From NCBI GenBank assembly GCA_037957365.1, contig JARHVA010002426.1, positions 1,692,001 through 1,756,000 on the forward strand: DNA of 64,000 bases, in the 5' to 3' direction. This DNA comes from Torreya grandis (taxonomy: Eukaryota > Streptophyta > Pinopsida > Cupressales > Taxaceae). Positions 32,900-46,090 of this stretch are shown here, piece after piece (position 1 is the first letter of the stretch; each line of letters begins with the position of its first letter). The translations under genes were made by a program, and so were the position numbers. Under the pieces are notes generated by a model. The model had not been told where the DNA came from, searched no databases, and saw only the letters and a program-made list of their open reading frames with translations.

Positions 32900-34300
32900 T
32901 GATATGGCTTGGAGTACATACACTTGAGTGGGTCAATGTTAGTGATGACATAGGTTTTGAAATTAAGAAGATAATGGCAGAGTTTAGAGGCCATAAAGAC
33001 CAAAGTGAGGCAATTTTTTTAGGATGGGTATATTGGGGTTATTATTCGATAAGCATGTAGCTAATGTAATAGATGGCTTGTTCCTTATTTTGCTCATTTC
33101 TATGAGCTAGAATTTCCCCTAAAGAGTGGTTGGTGGCAGATATGTAGAGGTATAAGGGTTGATTGTCTTTAAGAGGGGCAAGGATAAGTGGAGAGATAAG
33201 GTACTCCTTGATTGATTCAAAGCCTCATTGACATTATTTGGTCCATTTAAAGGAAGTATATTTCTTTAGGAGACAGTGGAAAGGTTGACATCAATTTGAT
33301 AATTGAGAAATAAAGTGGTAGATGGATTGAATTTTTCCCTGGAGGTTGTGAAGTTATTTTAGGTTGGTAGGAGGAGGCATTTCCAAGATGGCCCTAACCT
33401 TGGTAGGATCTATCTCTATTCCATCAAGGGAAATGATAAAGCCAAAAAATTTGCCTAATAAGACCCCAAATATACACTTCTTAGGATTGATCTGGATATT
33501 GTAATGGATTAATCATTCAAATATGATGGTGAGAACAACTAGATGGTCCTTATTGTGTTTGTATTTCCCAAGGAGATCATCCACATAATCCTCTACTATT
33601 TCATGAATGAGGTCATGAAAGATATAGGTGATGGCCTACTGATAGGTGGTTCCTATGTTCTTTAATCCAAAGGGCATGACTCTATAGTAGAAAGTTACCC
33701 ATGAGGTGATAAAGGAAGTTTTATGTCGATATTTAGGGGCAATCAAGATCTAATTATATCCTGAGAAACTATCCATGAGTGATAACATTTCATGACTGGA
33801 TGTAAGATCAATAAGTTGGTCAATATTGGGTAGAGGAAAGTCATCCTTAGGGTAGGCTAGGTTGAGGTCTCAAAATTCGATGTAGAGCTGAAGTCTCTCT
33901 AAGGGTTTGATGATGGGAATAATGTTAGAGACCCATTTTGGATAGTCAATGGGATGATTGAAGTTGACAGATAAGAGGTGTTGGAGTTATTTTTTGACAA
34001 GAAGAGATATGTGGAGATGCATTTTATGAATTTTTTACCACTCTGGATTGACCTCAAGATGAGTGATAATTTTATGGAGAGTGATAGAGGGATCAATTCC
34101 AGGCATGTCTTGATAAGACCAAGCAAATTTTATTCTATGATAATGAAATAAATAAGGGTAATCTTGTTGCTCCATAGAATTTTAAGATTGATCAATTTTG
34201 GTGATGCAAGGGTTCTCCTAAGTTCTCAAATTTGCATCAATGGTTGATTCATTTAGCATTATTTGATTCTAAAGAGGGAGATATTTATAGATAGAGGAAT
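32900..34300 (-). pseudogene. Tat-type element (copy A): reverse transcriptase and first RNase H
   Basis: RT active site YVDDLLGK at 33576-33587 (YVDD). The thumb follows with NPKKCIFGVLLGKFFGFIIS and EIDPTKVRAILEMPPPTN, then RNase H remnants (PLYLYISATNHSLGEILAHR). RT fingers are degraded up to about 34300 (33899-34126 is one open piece). Collinear with 59700-61035. Confidence 0.85.
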
Positions 34301-35180
34301 TCCCTACACCTAGGTAGGTGATAATGGAGTCATCATCTTGACGTTGGATGGTGTTGATGGTGGGAGAATCACATTCAATCATTTTAGGGTGGATGAGAGG
34401 AAGGGTTTATTTTGGCCACCTTGTTGATAGGTGAGGGGGCCCAAACTAATAGTGTTGATAAAAAAAATTAGATGGGATGATGTTAGAGTCCTCAGATTTA
34501 GAGGGAGATGGGGTTGGTGAAGATGGAATTTCTTAGTCGATGGTGGCAATGGGTTTTGGTGATGTAGGTTCTTCTGGTAATTCAAACCCAAAGCCAAATA
34601 ACTCATGACATTTTTGAGTTTTAAATATGGGTAACTCATGAGGTCTTTGTTCATAAAGGCCAAGACCAAACCCCTTCCAAGAAGATCTATGAAGGTATGT
34701 TTTGGTAAAGGCTAGTTTGTCTAGATAAGAAAAATAAGTGATGAATTGTTTGATGTACAGGATAGTGGTGGGAGTGTGAAGTGGTCAATCAATCCCCCCA
34801 TAAATAAATTTTTTTTGATTGTTGAGGATACTAAAAGGGATGATGGTTCTAATGTTGGGATCATAAGAAGGGTCATATTTGAGATTATTTTATTCTTGTA
34901 GAGTGGGAAAGGCATTAAGCACTAAAATATGATATTCCACCAAAGAAAGATATTAAAAAATGGATTTTAAAGATTCCTCAACTAGATGGATTTTAATGAT
35001 AGATGAGCTAGTTGAAGCTTTGTCATGGTCATGACTAGGAATGTTGTTGGTCATGGTTGGTGGGGTGGTTTTGTTATAAATTGGTTACAAAGTAGATGAA
35101 GGTGGAATAAGATTGTCTTTTGGCTGATAGGTCATATTGCAAGAGGCAAAGGGACTAGGATCGGCTTTGATGGTAATAAA
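34301..35180 (-). pseudogene. Tat-type element (copy A): region between protease and RT
   Basis: Two open pieces (34379-34669, rich in Pro/Ser/Leu; 34721-34915) lie in the correct strand and order but carry no clear motif. I take them as the variable segment upstream of the RT. Confidence 0.5.
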
Positions 35181-35585
35181 TTATCTTTTGTGCTCAAATT
35201 TAACATATCGATGTAAGGTGGAAGGAACACAACTCATGACATGGATCCAAGGGCATCTGAGTAAAAAATTATATTGGAAATTGCTATTTACTATGTAAAA
35301 TAGTTTAGGAATGGTGAGAGGCCCCAAGCGGATATGGAGGACAATAATCCCTAGGGTAGTGGTTATGATATCATTAAAGGAGTGATGGACTATTGTACTT
35401 TCTAACATGATGTTTTTGGGTAGTATAATTTTGTCATAAGCATGGTAAGAGATAATTTTGATGAAATTTCCCCCGTCAATCATAACTCTTTTAATACGGA
35501 TGTGGTTGATGTAGGCAGTGATGAAGAGGGGAGGGTCAAAATCCTCAATATTAGCAAGAGGTATTTCAGAATCCTGAAAGGTCAT
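35181..35585 (-). pseudogene. Tat-type element (copy A): aspartic protease
   Basis: Contains IKRVMIDGGNFIKIISYHAY, where the catalytic D-S/T-G appears as D-G-G. The second conserved strand is YNFLLRCPWIHVM, normally LLGRPWLH, ending CVPSTLHRYVKF. The VPSTLH ending is characteristic of Tat/Ogre-type proteases. Open for 134 codons. Confidence 0.85.
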
Positions 35586-37444
35586 GAAAGTTGAAGGGCT
35601 CCTACAAAGGGTGAAAGAGGCTAAGTATCATCTAGATGAACCTCTATGAATTTTAAAGTCTCTATCAGTGTCTTTTGATGGTTAGGTGAAGTGTTGATCA
35701 ATTCATAGAGGCTCATTTTCATGGGTGTTTGGTGTAGTTGTTTTAACATGATCCATTATATGGATTAGAAGGGATAGAGGGAGATGCTCCCACAATTAAA
35801 ACTTTGGGTTTTTGTGGTTGGGAAGGAGAGGATAGAGATGATTAGTTTTGGCTGGTGGATTGAGGTGTTGAAGGCTATATCCATGGGATGGTTGCTTTGG
35901 CTTTTTCCTTATCCTTCTATTGGGCCCAAGATCAAGTAACCATATGAATGGAGTGGATAAGGGGGTTTTATTTTTCTTTGGTTCCTCCTCTTCACTCTTA
36001 TGTAGGAGTGGGGAAGTAGGTGATTGTTGGATAGGTTGGTTAGGTAGTTGGGTAGGTAATGGGCTCAAAGAAGGCTCTTCCAATAATCATCTTCATCCAA
36101 AAGATTGTTGACAAGTGCTTAGAGAGCTTTGCAATTATTTTTATCATGTCCAGGAGTCTTATGGTAAAGGAAAATCAAATTATCATTGAACCATAATGGT
36201 TTAGGATGTGGAGGTTCAAATGGTTTGATTAGAGGTAAGATAATATAAGAGGCTCACAATAACTCTTAAAAAATGGTTGAATATGATTCAATCAAAGGTG
36301 TTGTAAGTGATGGGTTTTTTATTTTAGGGGTGGAAACCTTCTTGGGTGCAGGATTCACCATGAGAGCTATAGTTGGGAGAATGGTTTTAATTAGTGGTTT
36401 TGGTTGAGTTTACTTGATTGCAATTGATTTTAAAGATGTGGTCATGGAGGACTTAGATGATGATGGTTTGACTATAGGTGGGAAAGTAGAGGTAGATAAG
36501 CTAGTTAAAAATGGTGAAGAACTAGAAGGTTTGATAGGTGTAGGTGGAGACAAGTGGGATGGTTTCTTATAGGAAGAATAGGTGATTCGTATGGTAGAAG
36601 GATGGGGTCCTAAAATAGAAGGTGAATGGGAAGAAGGTGGTATGGGTATAGTTCATGATAGAGGTTTGGGTAACTCTATCTTCTTAATTGGTTTGGTTGT
36701 ATCCTTTTTTGGTGGACTAGATGAGGTTAAGTCCAACTTCATAGGGGGATGAGTATGACTAGGTGTGGGAAGAATTCCTAGGTTCTTAATTAGTTTGGGG
36801 AAAGAGGTATGGGTGGTTTTTTGGAAATGTTGGGTAGAAGTGGTTGAGATGGCTTGCTTATGATTTTAGAAGATGTGTTTGGTGGAGGGATAATAATGGG
36901 TTTAAGAGTGGATTCAAGTGAAGTTGAAGATTCAAATTTATATTGATAAGGAAGTCTAAGTTAATGCCAAAGGTAGCTCTATCAAAGTTAGTTTGAGAAG
37001 TAAAATCTAAACTTTGGACTAACATAGAAAAGGGCTTGTAGATGGGTTTAGGTCCTTGGTCATTGGTTTAAAAGCTTAAAACCTTAGGTGGAGAAGAGGG
37101 AGTGACTTCCCTATCCTCATTTTTGGTGGAAGGTTTAAAAATTGGTGGTTGGGTGGATGAGGTAACCTTCTCTTGTGGAATGGTTTCCAAAGAAGACTCA
37201 AGTAGTTGTATGATAGGGGAATTAGGTTTGGTATCCCTAAGTGAAGGAATAGAAATGGTTGCTTCCTTAGTTTGGTTGTCTAAAGGAATGGGAGGTAGTT
37301 CTACCACTTGGATGGGTAAAGTGGAAGAAGAAGGAATGGTTATAGCCATGCTTATCTCCTTTAATGTTTTCATTGAAGGAAAGGTAGATAAAATTTGGGT
37401 CTCCTCACATGGAGAGGAAGGAGTAGGAGGTGAGTTTGCCAATT
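35586..37444 (-). pseudogene. Tat-type element (copy A): low-complexity Gag-PR linker
   Basis: Minus-strand pieces (35796-36083, 37068-37448) are rich in Ser, Pro, Thr, Leu and Lys (LPTQLPNQPIQQSPTSPLL; TSSTQPPIFKPSTKNED). They sit between Gag and PR in collinear order. A segment near 35600-35700 (MSLYELINTS...LKFIEV) precedes the protease. No enzymatic motif is seen. Confidence 0.6.
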
Positions 37445-39573
37445 TCACTTGAGTGATTTAAGTAATGGTCTCTTCAATAATGGGCATGTTATTAATGACA
37501 TTGATTGTGTGTGCCTCATGAGAATGAGATGATTTGGTTTTGTTATCATGATTATGGGTAAAATGAATATGATTGGGGAAAGGTTTGTGGAAGTTGTTAA
37601 GGGACTAATCAAGAGGTGCATTAGGATTATCAAATGCAAGTTATCCACTATCAATAAAATTTTGGATAAGAATTTTTAAGGTATTACATCTATTAATGTC
37701 ATGTCCTACAACACGGTAGAAAGCACAATGGTCATTTTTATTATACCACCCAGCTTCAAGGTGAGAAGAATAAAATTGTTGGGGTGGCTTGATTGGTGGA
37801 AGTTAGATGAGATTGCTTTGAGAAATTTTTCAAAATTGATGCATATGATTCTCTAATGGGAGTATATTGTCTTGGAGGATCTCAGTTTTGGTTTTAGGTT
37901 TGTTGCTGAGGAGAGTTTGAAGAATTGGTTCGAGGTGACTGGTTAACTATTGGAGGTGGAGCAATTTTTAGAATAACTAAATTTGTGGATGTGTTTGCCT
38001 TGGTATTGGATTGGTTAGTGGTTTTGGTAGAGGAAGGGTCATTGGGTTTAAAACTATAATTTTTATTTTGTAATTTCAATTTTCCCTCATTAATGGCCCA
38101 ATTTTCAAGTTTTCATGCCATGGTGAATGCCTCATAAAATGTTCATAAGGTTTGAACTTCGAAAGTAGGGGAAATATGTTTGGCACAACCTTGAGAGAAG
38201 AGTTAAATCAATTTGAGATGGGGTAAGGAGAAAGAAATTTGGTTAATGAGACCTCTTCATCAGGTGACAAAATCAATAATTGACTCATCGTCTAATTACT
38301 TAATAGAATAGAGGTCAGTAATGGAAACCTTTTTAGATATGTTTATTGAAAAGTGTTTTAAAAATATTTGGGCTAATTAAGAGAATGAAAAGATGGAGTG
38401 TATGAGAAGATAAATATAATAACCAAGGGTGGGTCCAAATAAGGACATGGAGAAGGTTAAAAGAAAGAGAGCATTGTCATATGCAATCAAATAACAAGAT
38501 TGATGAAATGCTCTCAAATGTTGTTGGGGGTCCTCCTTACCTTAGAATTTGGAGAACTTAGGAAATTCCCATTGAGGAGAATAAGCATAGATAGGGATAG
38601 ATGGATGAATGGGTTAATTACAAATTTGATCATAGGATAAAAGGTTATGAGACCCAAAGATGGATGATTCTAAATTGGTCATTTTTTCCATTAAACTCTT
38701 GATCAAGTCTGGTTGGGGTTGGGAAGCTCTATAATTAAGGGGAACATTTTGTTTAGGTTGGTTGGCAATGATGTTCGGATAAGCGATAGAAGGTATTGAA
38801 GAAGCCACATACTAGTAAGTGGTCACAAAAGGTTGAGATGGTGTCACATAGGGGTTAATTGATACAAATGGTTGGGTGGAAGATGTTAAGTACCCTTGTG
38901 GATTAGATACATATTGATAGGTTATCATGGGCACTTGTTGAGGAATGGATGTGGGTTGAGTTAAGGGTATGTTTGAGGTAGTGGCTTGAGGTTGAGTGGT
39001 GACTCTAGTGCTAATGGGTGGAAGTATATGAGGTATAGAGAGCACAAATTTTTGAAATGGGGTAGAAGTTGATGGGTTGGTGGAGACAAGGGGCAGTGTG
39101 GAAATAGGGGAAGAAAATAACCCCATGGTAGGTGGATTATAGGTAACTAGAGGTAAAGTTGAACCTATATATGAAGTGTGGGGTGTGGTAGGAGGCGTTT
39201 GGTTGGAGGTTGGAATCTTAGATTGGGTTTAGGTAGTGGTAGTAGATGGGATATTGGAAGAAGAGGAGGATTGGGTTAATAAGGGTTGGGTTGAGGTAAT
39301 ACCAACCATAAGTTGGGGAGGCATACCATAAAGAGGAACCAAATCGATATAGGTATGGTTGGGTAAGTTGTTAAGGTAGTGTTGAAGGGCAACCAGATTT
39401 TTGTCAGAGAAGGTACCAAATTCTACATCTCCTTCAGAAACAAATAGGATTCTGGTAAGAGGGAGAGAGAAATGAGGTGAACCCTCACCATTATAATTGT
39501 ATTCCATGGAGGAAGAGGAAGAAGGTGATGGTTGATCATTTTGGTTTCTTAGTTGTTGTCTAGTAAAGACCAT
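37445..39573 (-). pseudogene. Tat-type element (copy A): Gag
   Basis: Likely start MVFTRQQLRNQNDQ at 39573, followed by a disordered Ser/Thr/Pro region (38812-39126 also open). The Gag core is near 38150-38450 (LDDESIIDFVTR). The knuckle at 37686-37727 is CAFYRVVGHDINRC, with Tyr replacing the second Cys, followed by NTLKILIQNFIDSG as in Tat/Ogre Gag. Stops separate the pieces. Confidence 0.78.
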
Positions 39574-42500
39574 GAGAGAAAATAGGAAATATATAGTGAA
39601 ACTCACACCTCAAACAAAGAAAAATCAAAAGAAAATAATTCAAGGCAAACAATGCATACACTAAAAGTGTATTAAATCCTAAAATTATTTTTAGATCACT
39701 TTTGGCTTATGACTTAGAAAGTATGAAGATGGAATTGGATTGTAAATTGAGTACTAAAGAGGCAATATAAGGTGGGTTTCAAGTTGTTTAAGTGTTCAAG
39801 AGGAAAATCTGTGTTGAACTTCAGTACATGGATTAGTATTGGGGCCTACCCCCTCACTTCATGGTCCCACATTGGTAGGAGTGTCAGGTGTTTATCAAAA
39901 ATATATTGAGTTCAAAGTTTATACTCAACTAGAGAGCTAAGTTGGTTCTCCCCTTGGTGGTGAAATCCAAGTAGGATAGCCAGGAAGGGGTAAGGTGTCA
40001 TTAGGTGATGAAATCCTAGTTGAGCCTTATTTTAGGTATGTTTTGATGTGTTAATTATGAAAGTGATCCAGGTTTTGTGTGTGATATAAAAAGTGCAACT
40101 ATGATAGATTATTTGCCTTTTAATTAACTAATGTACTAAAATTACAAGCAAACAATGTATGCATTCAAATTTTAACCCCAAAATAAATTTAGATTTGTTT
40201 CAATGAGAAAATAATAGAGAGAGCATGTAAATGCTAACTATTAACAATAAAGGTGGGGTTTGATCAGGTGTGTGTTCATGTTTCAATTAATTTCACTCAT
40301 TTTTTAATTTGGAATTAATAAAACTTATAAGGTGTGTAGAAGAATACCTAGTAAAGTGTGCACGTGAATCTAGATGAAGGTGGGATCTCCTTTTTGGCTA
40401 GGGAGGATAACTTGAAAATAAGACAGACACTAAAAAAGGTCTTTTTTAGATGGATGGTTAAATGGATTGCCTAGCATGAGCTAGATACTATAAGCACAAT
40501 GCTTGTTAGGAGGTTGTCAATCCACTATTATGATAATTAAGATGAAAATGAGAAGAAGAAATGATACTTGTATTTAATGATATGAAAGTAGATATATGCA
40601 AGAAAGAAAAAGATGAATTGCACGTTAAGAGAAAATAATCAAATTTTATACTAAGATGGTCGGGGTCAAGTCCAAAAAATTAAAAAAGGCCTTGTGGTTA
40701 GAAGGAAACACAAAAAGAAAGATTTGATTTGGGGTAAAGGGGTGAAAATAGATTACTGAAAATGTATGCCACAGTGATTGTCGACGGTTGGGTGACCATC
40801 AATAGTTAGGTCTGACTATCGATGGTTGGGTGACCATCCATGGTTGGGTCTGACCATCGATGGTTGGGTGACCATCAGTGGTTGCCTATGTCAATATTGG
40901 GCTGATCATAACAAAAGGTACTGGTTGGAAAATTGAGCAATCAGTGGTTTGGTTACAAGGCTAGAAGGTAGAAATAAGGCATGGGTAGCTCTGATAAGGT
41001 AGAAAGATCAGAAATAGGATAGATTAAAGCAAATAAGCATAAGATACCTAAAACTTGGTGATGGATTTTTGTAGTAATTTGGTCAGAGTGATGGTATTTT
41101 TGGCTTTCAAATGTGATTCTGATAGAGCTTTAAGTCACCAATGAGACTTCTCATTGAAAGGATGCTGGATATCTGTAAGAGAACTTGAATTCAATATACT
41201 TGATTTTGGATCCTTTTCATTTCCTCTTCCTCTCCTTTTATAAGCAGAAGTTGTTAAATGAAATAAAGGAAGTTACTAAATTGATAGGGGATAAAGTTGC
41301 CTATTCTCATAGATTTTAAAAACTTGTTTTAAAGACAAGTTGTCATTTAGGGAGTTGTTGATCTGTACCTAGTTGTCCATGCTTTAAAGTTTTAAAGAAA
41401 GTTTAGGGGTCTTTATCATCAATGGTTGGGCCAAGTAGCGATGGTCGAGAGGCCAAAGGAAAATATGTTAAATCAAGTTAAAAAGGGGTGAATTAAATGA
41501 TTCATCTAGGTATGCTAAGTTAGGTATTTGATTAAGTTAAGCTAATAGATGAGTCTAACTGACTAGTTGGTCACTAGACGAGGGTCAGACATCGAAAGTT
41601 GTTATGTGTAAGTTTCAAGTGTATACAGCTAGATTACACATTGTTCAAAGTGTGTTGGTTATATTCCTTGAGCTAGAAGGTGTGCATAAAGGATTCCCAG
41701 TTCTCTCCTACCAAGACCTCCTTAGGGAACTGTATCTCCTGGTATGACATTTTACAAGTACCTCTGGATCAACCTTGGTGATGCTAACTCCTTCCATCGG
41801 TTGCACTTTATTCATTGTCAGGGCTACTTATTATATTACTCACACCTTCTTGGCATCTTTCTATGACTATTGTGGGTCAGATCTTATGTATTTCTTCCCC
41901 ATCCTGAACTAGTTGGTGTTGAAGCATAGATTATTCACGTTATCAAATCCTATAATTTTTTATGGTGCACCTCACAGTCATGAGATTTGTGACTATGACC
42001 TCACCTCTCAAGTTTCAATTATCATTAATGGTGGCCTCAACATCACTCATTTTTTTGTTTCCTATTTCCTACACACTCTATACTTTACACTCCTCTACAC
42101 CAATCTCAAAGAGAGTGTAATTCCTCCCTCTATTCACTCATTCACTTTTAGCATCTATGGGTGCTTAATTTCTCATTGTAGTAGCATGTTTTTTCTTTGA
42201 CTCTGGTTTGTTGGTTTGGCTCTAGTTTGTTTCTCTAAGTTCAAATTAATTTTGAGTTTGTAACCCTAACTAGTTGTCCCTCTACTACTTTATACCCTTA
42301 ATTCAGCTACCACATTAATTAAAAGTTTTTAATAGCATGGTAGAACCTAGAATTCTTAGGATTCACCAAAACCCTTGAAATCCATAAAAATTAGCTACCA
42401 TACACACATTTAATGCAGATATTTGTGCCTCTGCCATCACCTTAATTAGTTCTCATAATGGTATTTTGATGAAGTGATGTTTAGTTCAAATGATCACTTC

Positions 42501-42850
42501 CTGCCTCACTTTGGGTTGATGCCATATTATCCTAAGAGTGTTTTTCCTATGTTCTTGTTTACTTGGTGTTACCTTCACCTTCATTATGGTAACCTAGGTG
42601 TAGTGCCTCACATGCACATGATTCAACCTCTATGGTCCCATTTTCTCTTTTTATTATGCTTCTATTCTAAGTATACTTTTCTATCTTGGTAAATTTATCT
42701 ACACTTTCATCACTTGCCTTAACATGTCCTACCCCATATAAATCCATGGCATTGGTCCTCTAGTGTCTAACTATACAAGTGTCTTGCATGTGTATCATCC
42801 TGTGTTCCTTACTTTTATCTTATGCACATGATCATCTTTTGTATCTTTCT
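39574..42850. other. Non-coding region between the Tat Gag start and copia B
   Basis: By position it should hold the Tat 5' UTR and LTR. A tcccacattgg motif lies at 39867-39877. I found no PBS or reliable LTR borders. It contains the minisatellite at 40781-40884. From about 41640 the base composition becomes pyrimidine-rich with no supported gene. Confidence 0.5.
40781..40884 (+). repeat. Minisatellite of alternating 18- and 20-bp palindromic units
   Basis: About five and a half units: tcgacggttgggtgacca, tcaatagttaggtctgacta, tcgatggttgggtgacca, tccatggttgggtctgacca, tcgatggttgggtgacca, tcagtggttg. Alternation gives a 38-bp higher-order period. Each junction forms a small palindrome (accatcgatggt). 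A diverged single unit recurs near 41421-41447. Confidence 0.9.
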
Positions 42851-42856
42851 TTAGCA

Positions 42857-43200
42857 CTTGGTATGTCTATTTTCCAAGTTTGGTGAGTTCTATGCACCCA
42901 TAGACTTAGGTTTTTGGTTGTCGGTTCTTAGGAAGCAACCTCACTCAATTCACTCAATTGATTTTATGCATGGAAACATCAAAACAACCTTCATAAGGCC
43001 TTAAGGTGCCTCACTTTCTAAATCTTGTGCATGAATATCTAGTACACCTTATGTCTGAATCTAGCAAGCTTCATGCACCCATAACTTAGGTGTCTAGCCT
43101 CAGGCACTTAAAAAGAATTCATTCTTGACTCACCCAACTAAAATTATACATGAAGGTACCAGAAGAGTTTTATTGACAAGCCTCAAAGCACCACTTATTT
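42857..43200 (+). repeat. Imperfect tandem duplication of about 165 bp
   Basis: 42857-43017 and 43034-43200 share blocks in order: tatgtct, a tatgcaccca/catgcaccca block, acttaggt, ttatgcatg/ttatacatg and a cctcac/caccac end. The copies are strongly diverged. It ends just before copia B. Confidence 0.6.
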
Positions 43201-43214
43201 TCTCATCACTACAA

Positions 43215-43219
43215 CACAA
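43215..43219 (+). repeat. Left TSD (cacaa) of copia B
   Basis: Matches 49312-49316 and the right flank of copia A (24555-24559). Confidence 0.8.
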
Positions 43220-43760
43220 TATTAAAATAATTAATGTCTAAGTGGTTATTATTAACCCTTAGCTTACATTGTTAAGTAATTAAATAAATAATAATATATT
43301 ATTTATTTACTTGAAGTGTAAACTCTGGGAAAATAAATAATCTTATCATAGGTATTTAATATTTACCAAATATTTATTAATTAGATTTATTGGGGTGGAT
43401 GGACCCATTATTTTCACAATGGTCAAATCCCCTCATGAATAATTATGAATAGAGTTTTACCCCTATTTTAATTATCCAAAAAATAACACAAAAATATTCA
43501 AGTATTCTTGCTTATGGCAAATGCTTATCTGAGACAAACTTGTGAAAATTTTATCTGAGGAGTGAGTTAAGAAGATTTGATGTATTAGGGTTATTATTGT
43601 TTCTCAATATTGAATATCAATTTGTTGTGTTTTTTACCTCTTTGAGATTTTCCCAGGATAAATACCTATGTAGTGTTTATTGATCTGGGCTCATTATATA
43701 TTATTCTTTGCTCATTAAATATCTTCTAGACCCATAATTATTACATTTAATATTTTATCA
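43220..43760 (+). repeat. Copia B 5' LTR (541 bp)
   Basis: Starts tattaaaataattaatgtct, a mutated form of tgttataac...attaatgtct in copia A, and ends tattttatca directly before the PBS. Confidence 0.92.
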
Positions 43761-43774
43761 TGTTATCAGAGCCA
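43761..43774 (+). other. Copia B primer binding site (initiator tRNA-Met)
   Basis: tgttatcagagcca immediately follows the LTR. It differs from tggtatcagagcca by one base. Confidence 0.88.
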
Positions 43775-45183
43775 CTAAAGAGGATTTTGATCAACAAGCA
43801 TATAGAATATTAAATTGATATTATAATTTATTTAAAGCCTAGGCAATTGGATGATATTGTATGGCCTGGGCACTTTAAAAAATTGAATCTCATGTTTTTG
43901 TGCATCAAATTGCTTTCTGAAAGTTTTATTCATTTAGTTTTGCAAAGATAAGCACTCGTGTAATTTTTCAAGGCATGAGAAGCTCTAGATTAGCCTATTC
44001 AAATTTCTCTCTCTTCCATTAATATATGTGTATGCCCTGGGAGGTTGGAAAAATTTGTTTTTGGTACCAATTTTTTTTGAAAGGCTTGTTGGCATTATGG
44101 GAGGATTTCAGGAAGGTTTACAAATTTTGAAGGCCTGAGAAGGCGTCTATCTCCCTCAAGTTTTTTTCTATCCTCCGAGACTTGTGCCATTTCCACCTAC
44201 AGTAAATATTAAGGTAAGTATAAATTTATTTCAAATATTTAAAAAATAATTTATTTTTTTAATTTTACAAATTTGATTTACCTTTTATTAAATTATTTCA
44301 CCAAAAAAAAAGTTAAAAAAACAAGTAATTTGTTTTTTACTTTTGTTTACATGCACAGTAAATAGACATTTATTTATATATTTTTTTAAAAATAGATAAA
44401 AATAATTAAATATAATATTTGCATGTAAACCTTTGAATTCACTCATAGATAAGTTGGTGATTATATGTTTTTTGGTAAAAATTTGTAAAAGATAAGTCTA
44501 ACGTTCAATTATCATTAGGATTTTTTTTATTTTTATCTTCTTGTTAACTTTAGTCAAAATTAATTTCAAATAAATTTAATTTGAATTCTATTTCTTGGAT
44601 TGCATGCCTTCCTTCTCACATAAAAATCTCTTGATCTATCGACTAGTCCTTTTGACACTTGATCTAGTTTAAACCTAGGCAAATATAGTCATCAAACCAA
44701 TTGATCTTAAGGTTTTGGCATGTTCCAGATGTATTGGAGAGGTCCATTGTTTGTTTTGAATAATTTTATTATTGTTTTTACACCTTTTTTAATAATTGTG
44801 CCTAGGTGGTCATTGTGAGTATGACTCTTTCAACACTTAGAATTATGCAACTTTATTTCAATTTTTTGATTTGGGTAGCATCTAAATTGTATATCTAAAT
44901 ATATTTGCATACTCAATTCACTTTATTTTAGAAATAGTTCAAAAAAAATTCATTTAAAAATGTTAAATCATAAAATTGTTCTTATTTTTAGTGTATTTTG
45001 TGACACTTACTACACCTTGCTTTGTCACCAAATTGTAAAAATTTCTTTCTTTATCAAGCTTTAATTTTTTTTTAAAACTATGTGTCTACTTTTTATTTAT
45101 TTTTTAATTATAAATAATTTTAAATTCACACTTAAAAGGTTATTTCTTAAACATTTGGATATTGTCATGTTTAAAGGGAAGTC
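43775..45183 (+). other. Copia B untranslated leader
   Basis: A long AT-rich leader of about 1.4 kb between PBS and gag. 44713-44717 is the undisturbed ttttg site that is occupied by G1 in copy A. No ORF is supported. Confidence 0.75.
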
Positions 45184-46090
45184 ATGGCTTCACCTCACTT
45201 TTCCTTAGACAAATCCCAAATGCTTAATGGAAATAACTATAACATTTAGAAAATTAATGTTAAAGCTGAATTCATAGCTCGTCAATTATGGAATATTGTC
45301 ATTGGGACTGAGAAAGCCCCGTCTAGTCAACATGTGACCCTTGAGCTTACCAATGCATTTCAATAGAAATCGATGGAAGTTATGTCCATTATCTTGTGGA
45401 GTGTTAAGGATGAATTATTTCTCCACATTGGTAATCAAGAATCTCCTTTTGAATCTTGGAAACTTATTGAATCCATACATGAGGGCACTCATCTCTCAAA
45501 GATCATTAAGTCAATCCTTGAATTGTTGACAACACCTATGAAGGGTGATGAAAAAGTTATGAATTTTTTAGTTAAAATTAAGAACATTAAATCTCAATTA
45601 GATGGATGTAATTGTAATTTGATTTAAGATATATTGATTTATTTTATTATTTAGTTAAATATTCATGAAAAGTTTAAAAATTTTATTTCAAATTTGAATT
45701 CTAAGTATCAAACTGAGCAAGATATCCCTAACCTTACCACCTTGTCTGCTATCTTGATTTAAGAAGAGTAAGTTATGATAAATTTTGATTATAAGGAGAA
45801 TGATACTCAAGAACTTATTACTCATAATAATATTTATAATAACACTAAAAACTAGAAATATAACCTTAATTCTGCTAAAGACAAATACATGAATAAAAAA
45901 TCTGGTAATAAAAACCATACATGTAAATTCAATAGAAATTGTAATCTCTGTAATAAATTTGGCCATAGAATGGAAACATATTATAAAAACAAGGATATAA
46001 TTAACAATCAATCTTCTAAAAATAACAAAGAGAATAAATTTAATTAAAACAATCAAAATAATCAAAACAATAATCAAGATTAGAATGTTA
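45184..46090 (+). pseudogene. Copia B Gag
   Basis: ATG at 45184 starts MASPHFSLDKSQMLNGNNY. The core continues at 45373-45627 (ESIHEGTHLSKIIKSILELL). The knuckle CNLCNKFGHRMETY keeps His but has lost the last Cys. Copia A shows the opposite pattern, with His lost and Cys kept, so the ancestral knuckle was CCHC. Several stops are present. Confidence 0.86.

Noticed and set aside
37102..37452. Plus-strand frame of 116 codons rich in Gly/Val/Ser
   Set aside because: It is the complement of the Ser/Pro/Thr-rich Tat Gag-PR linker and has no motif.
40781..40884. CRISPR array
   Set aside because: Units are contiguous with no unique spacers and alternate 18 and 20 bp; the context is plant retrotransposon DNA.
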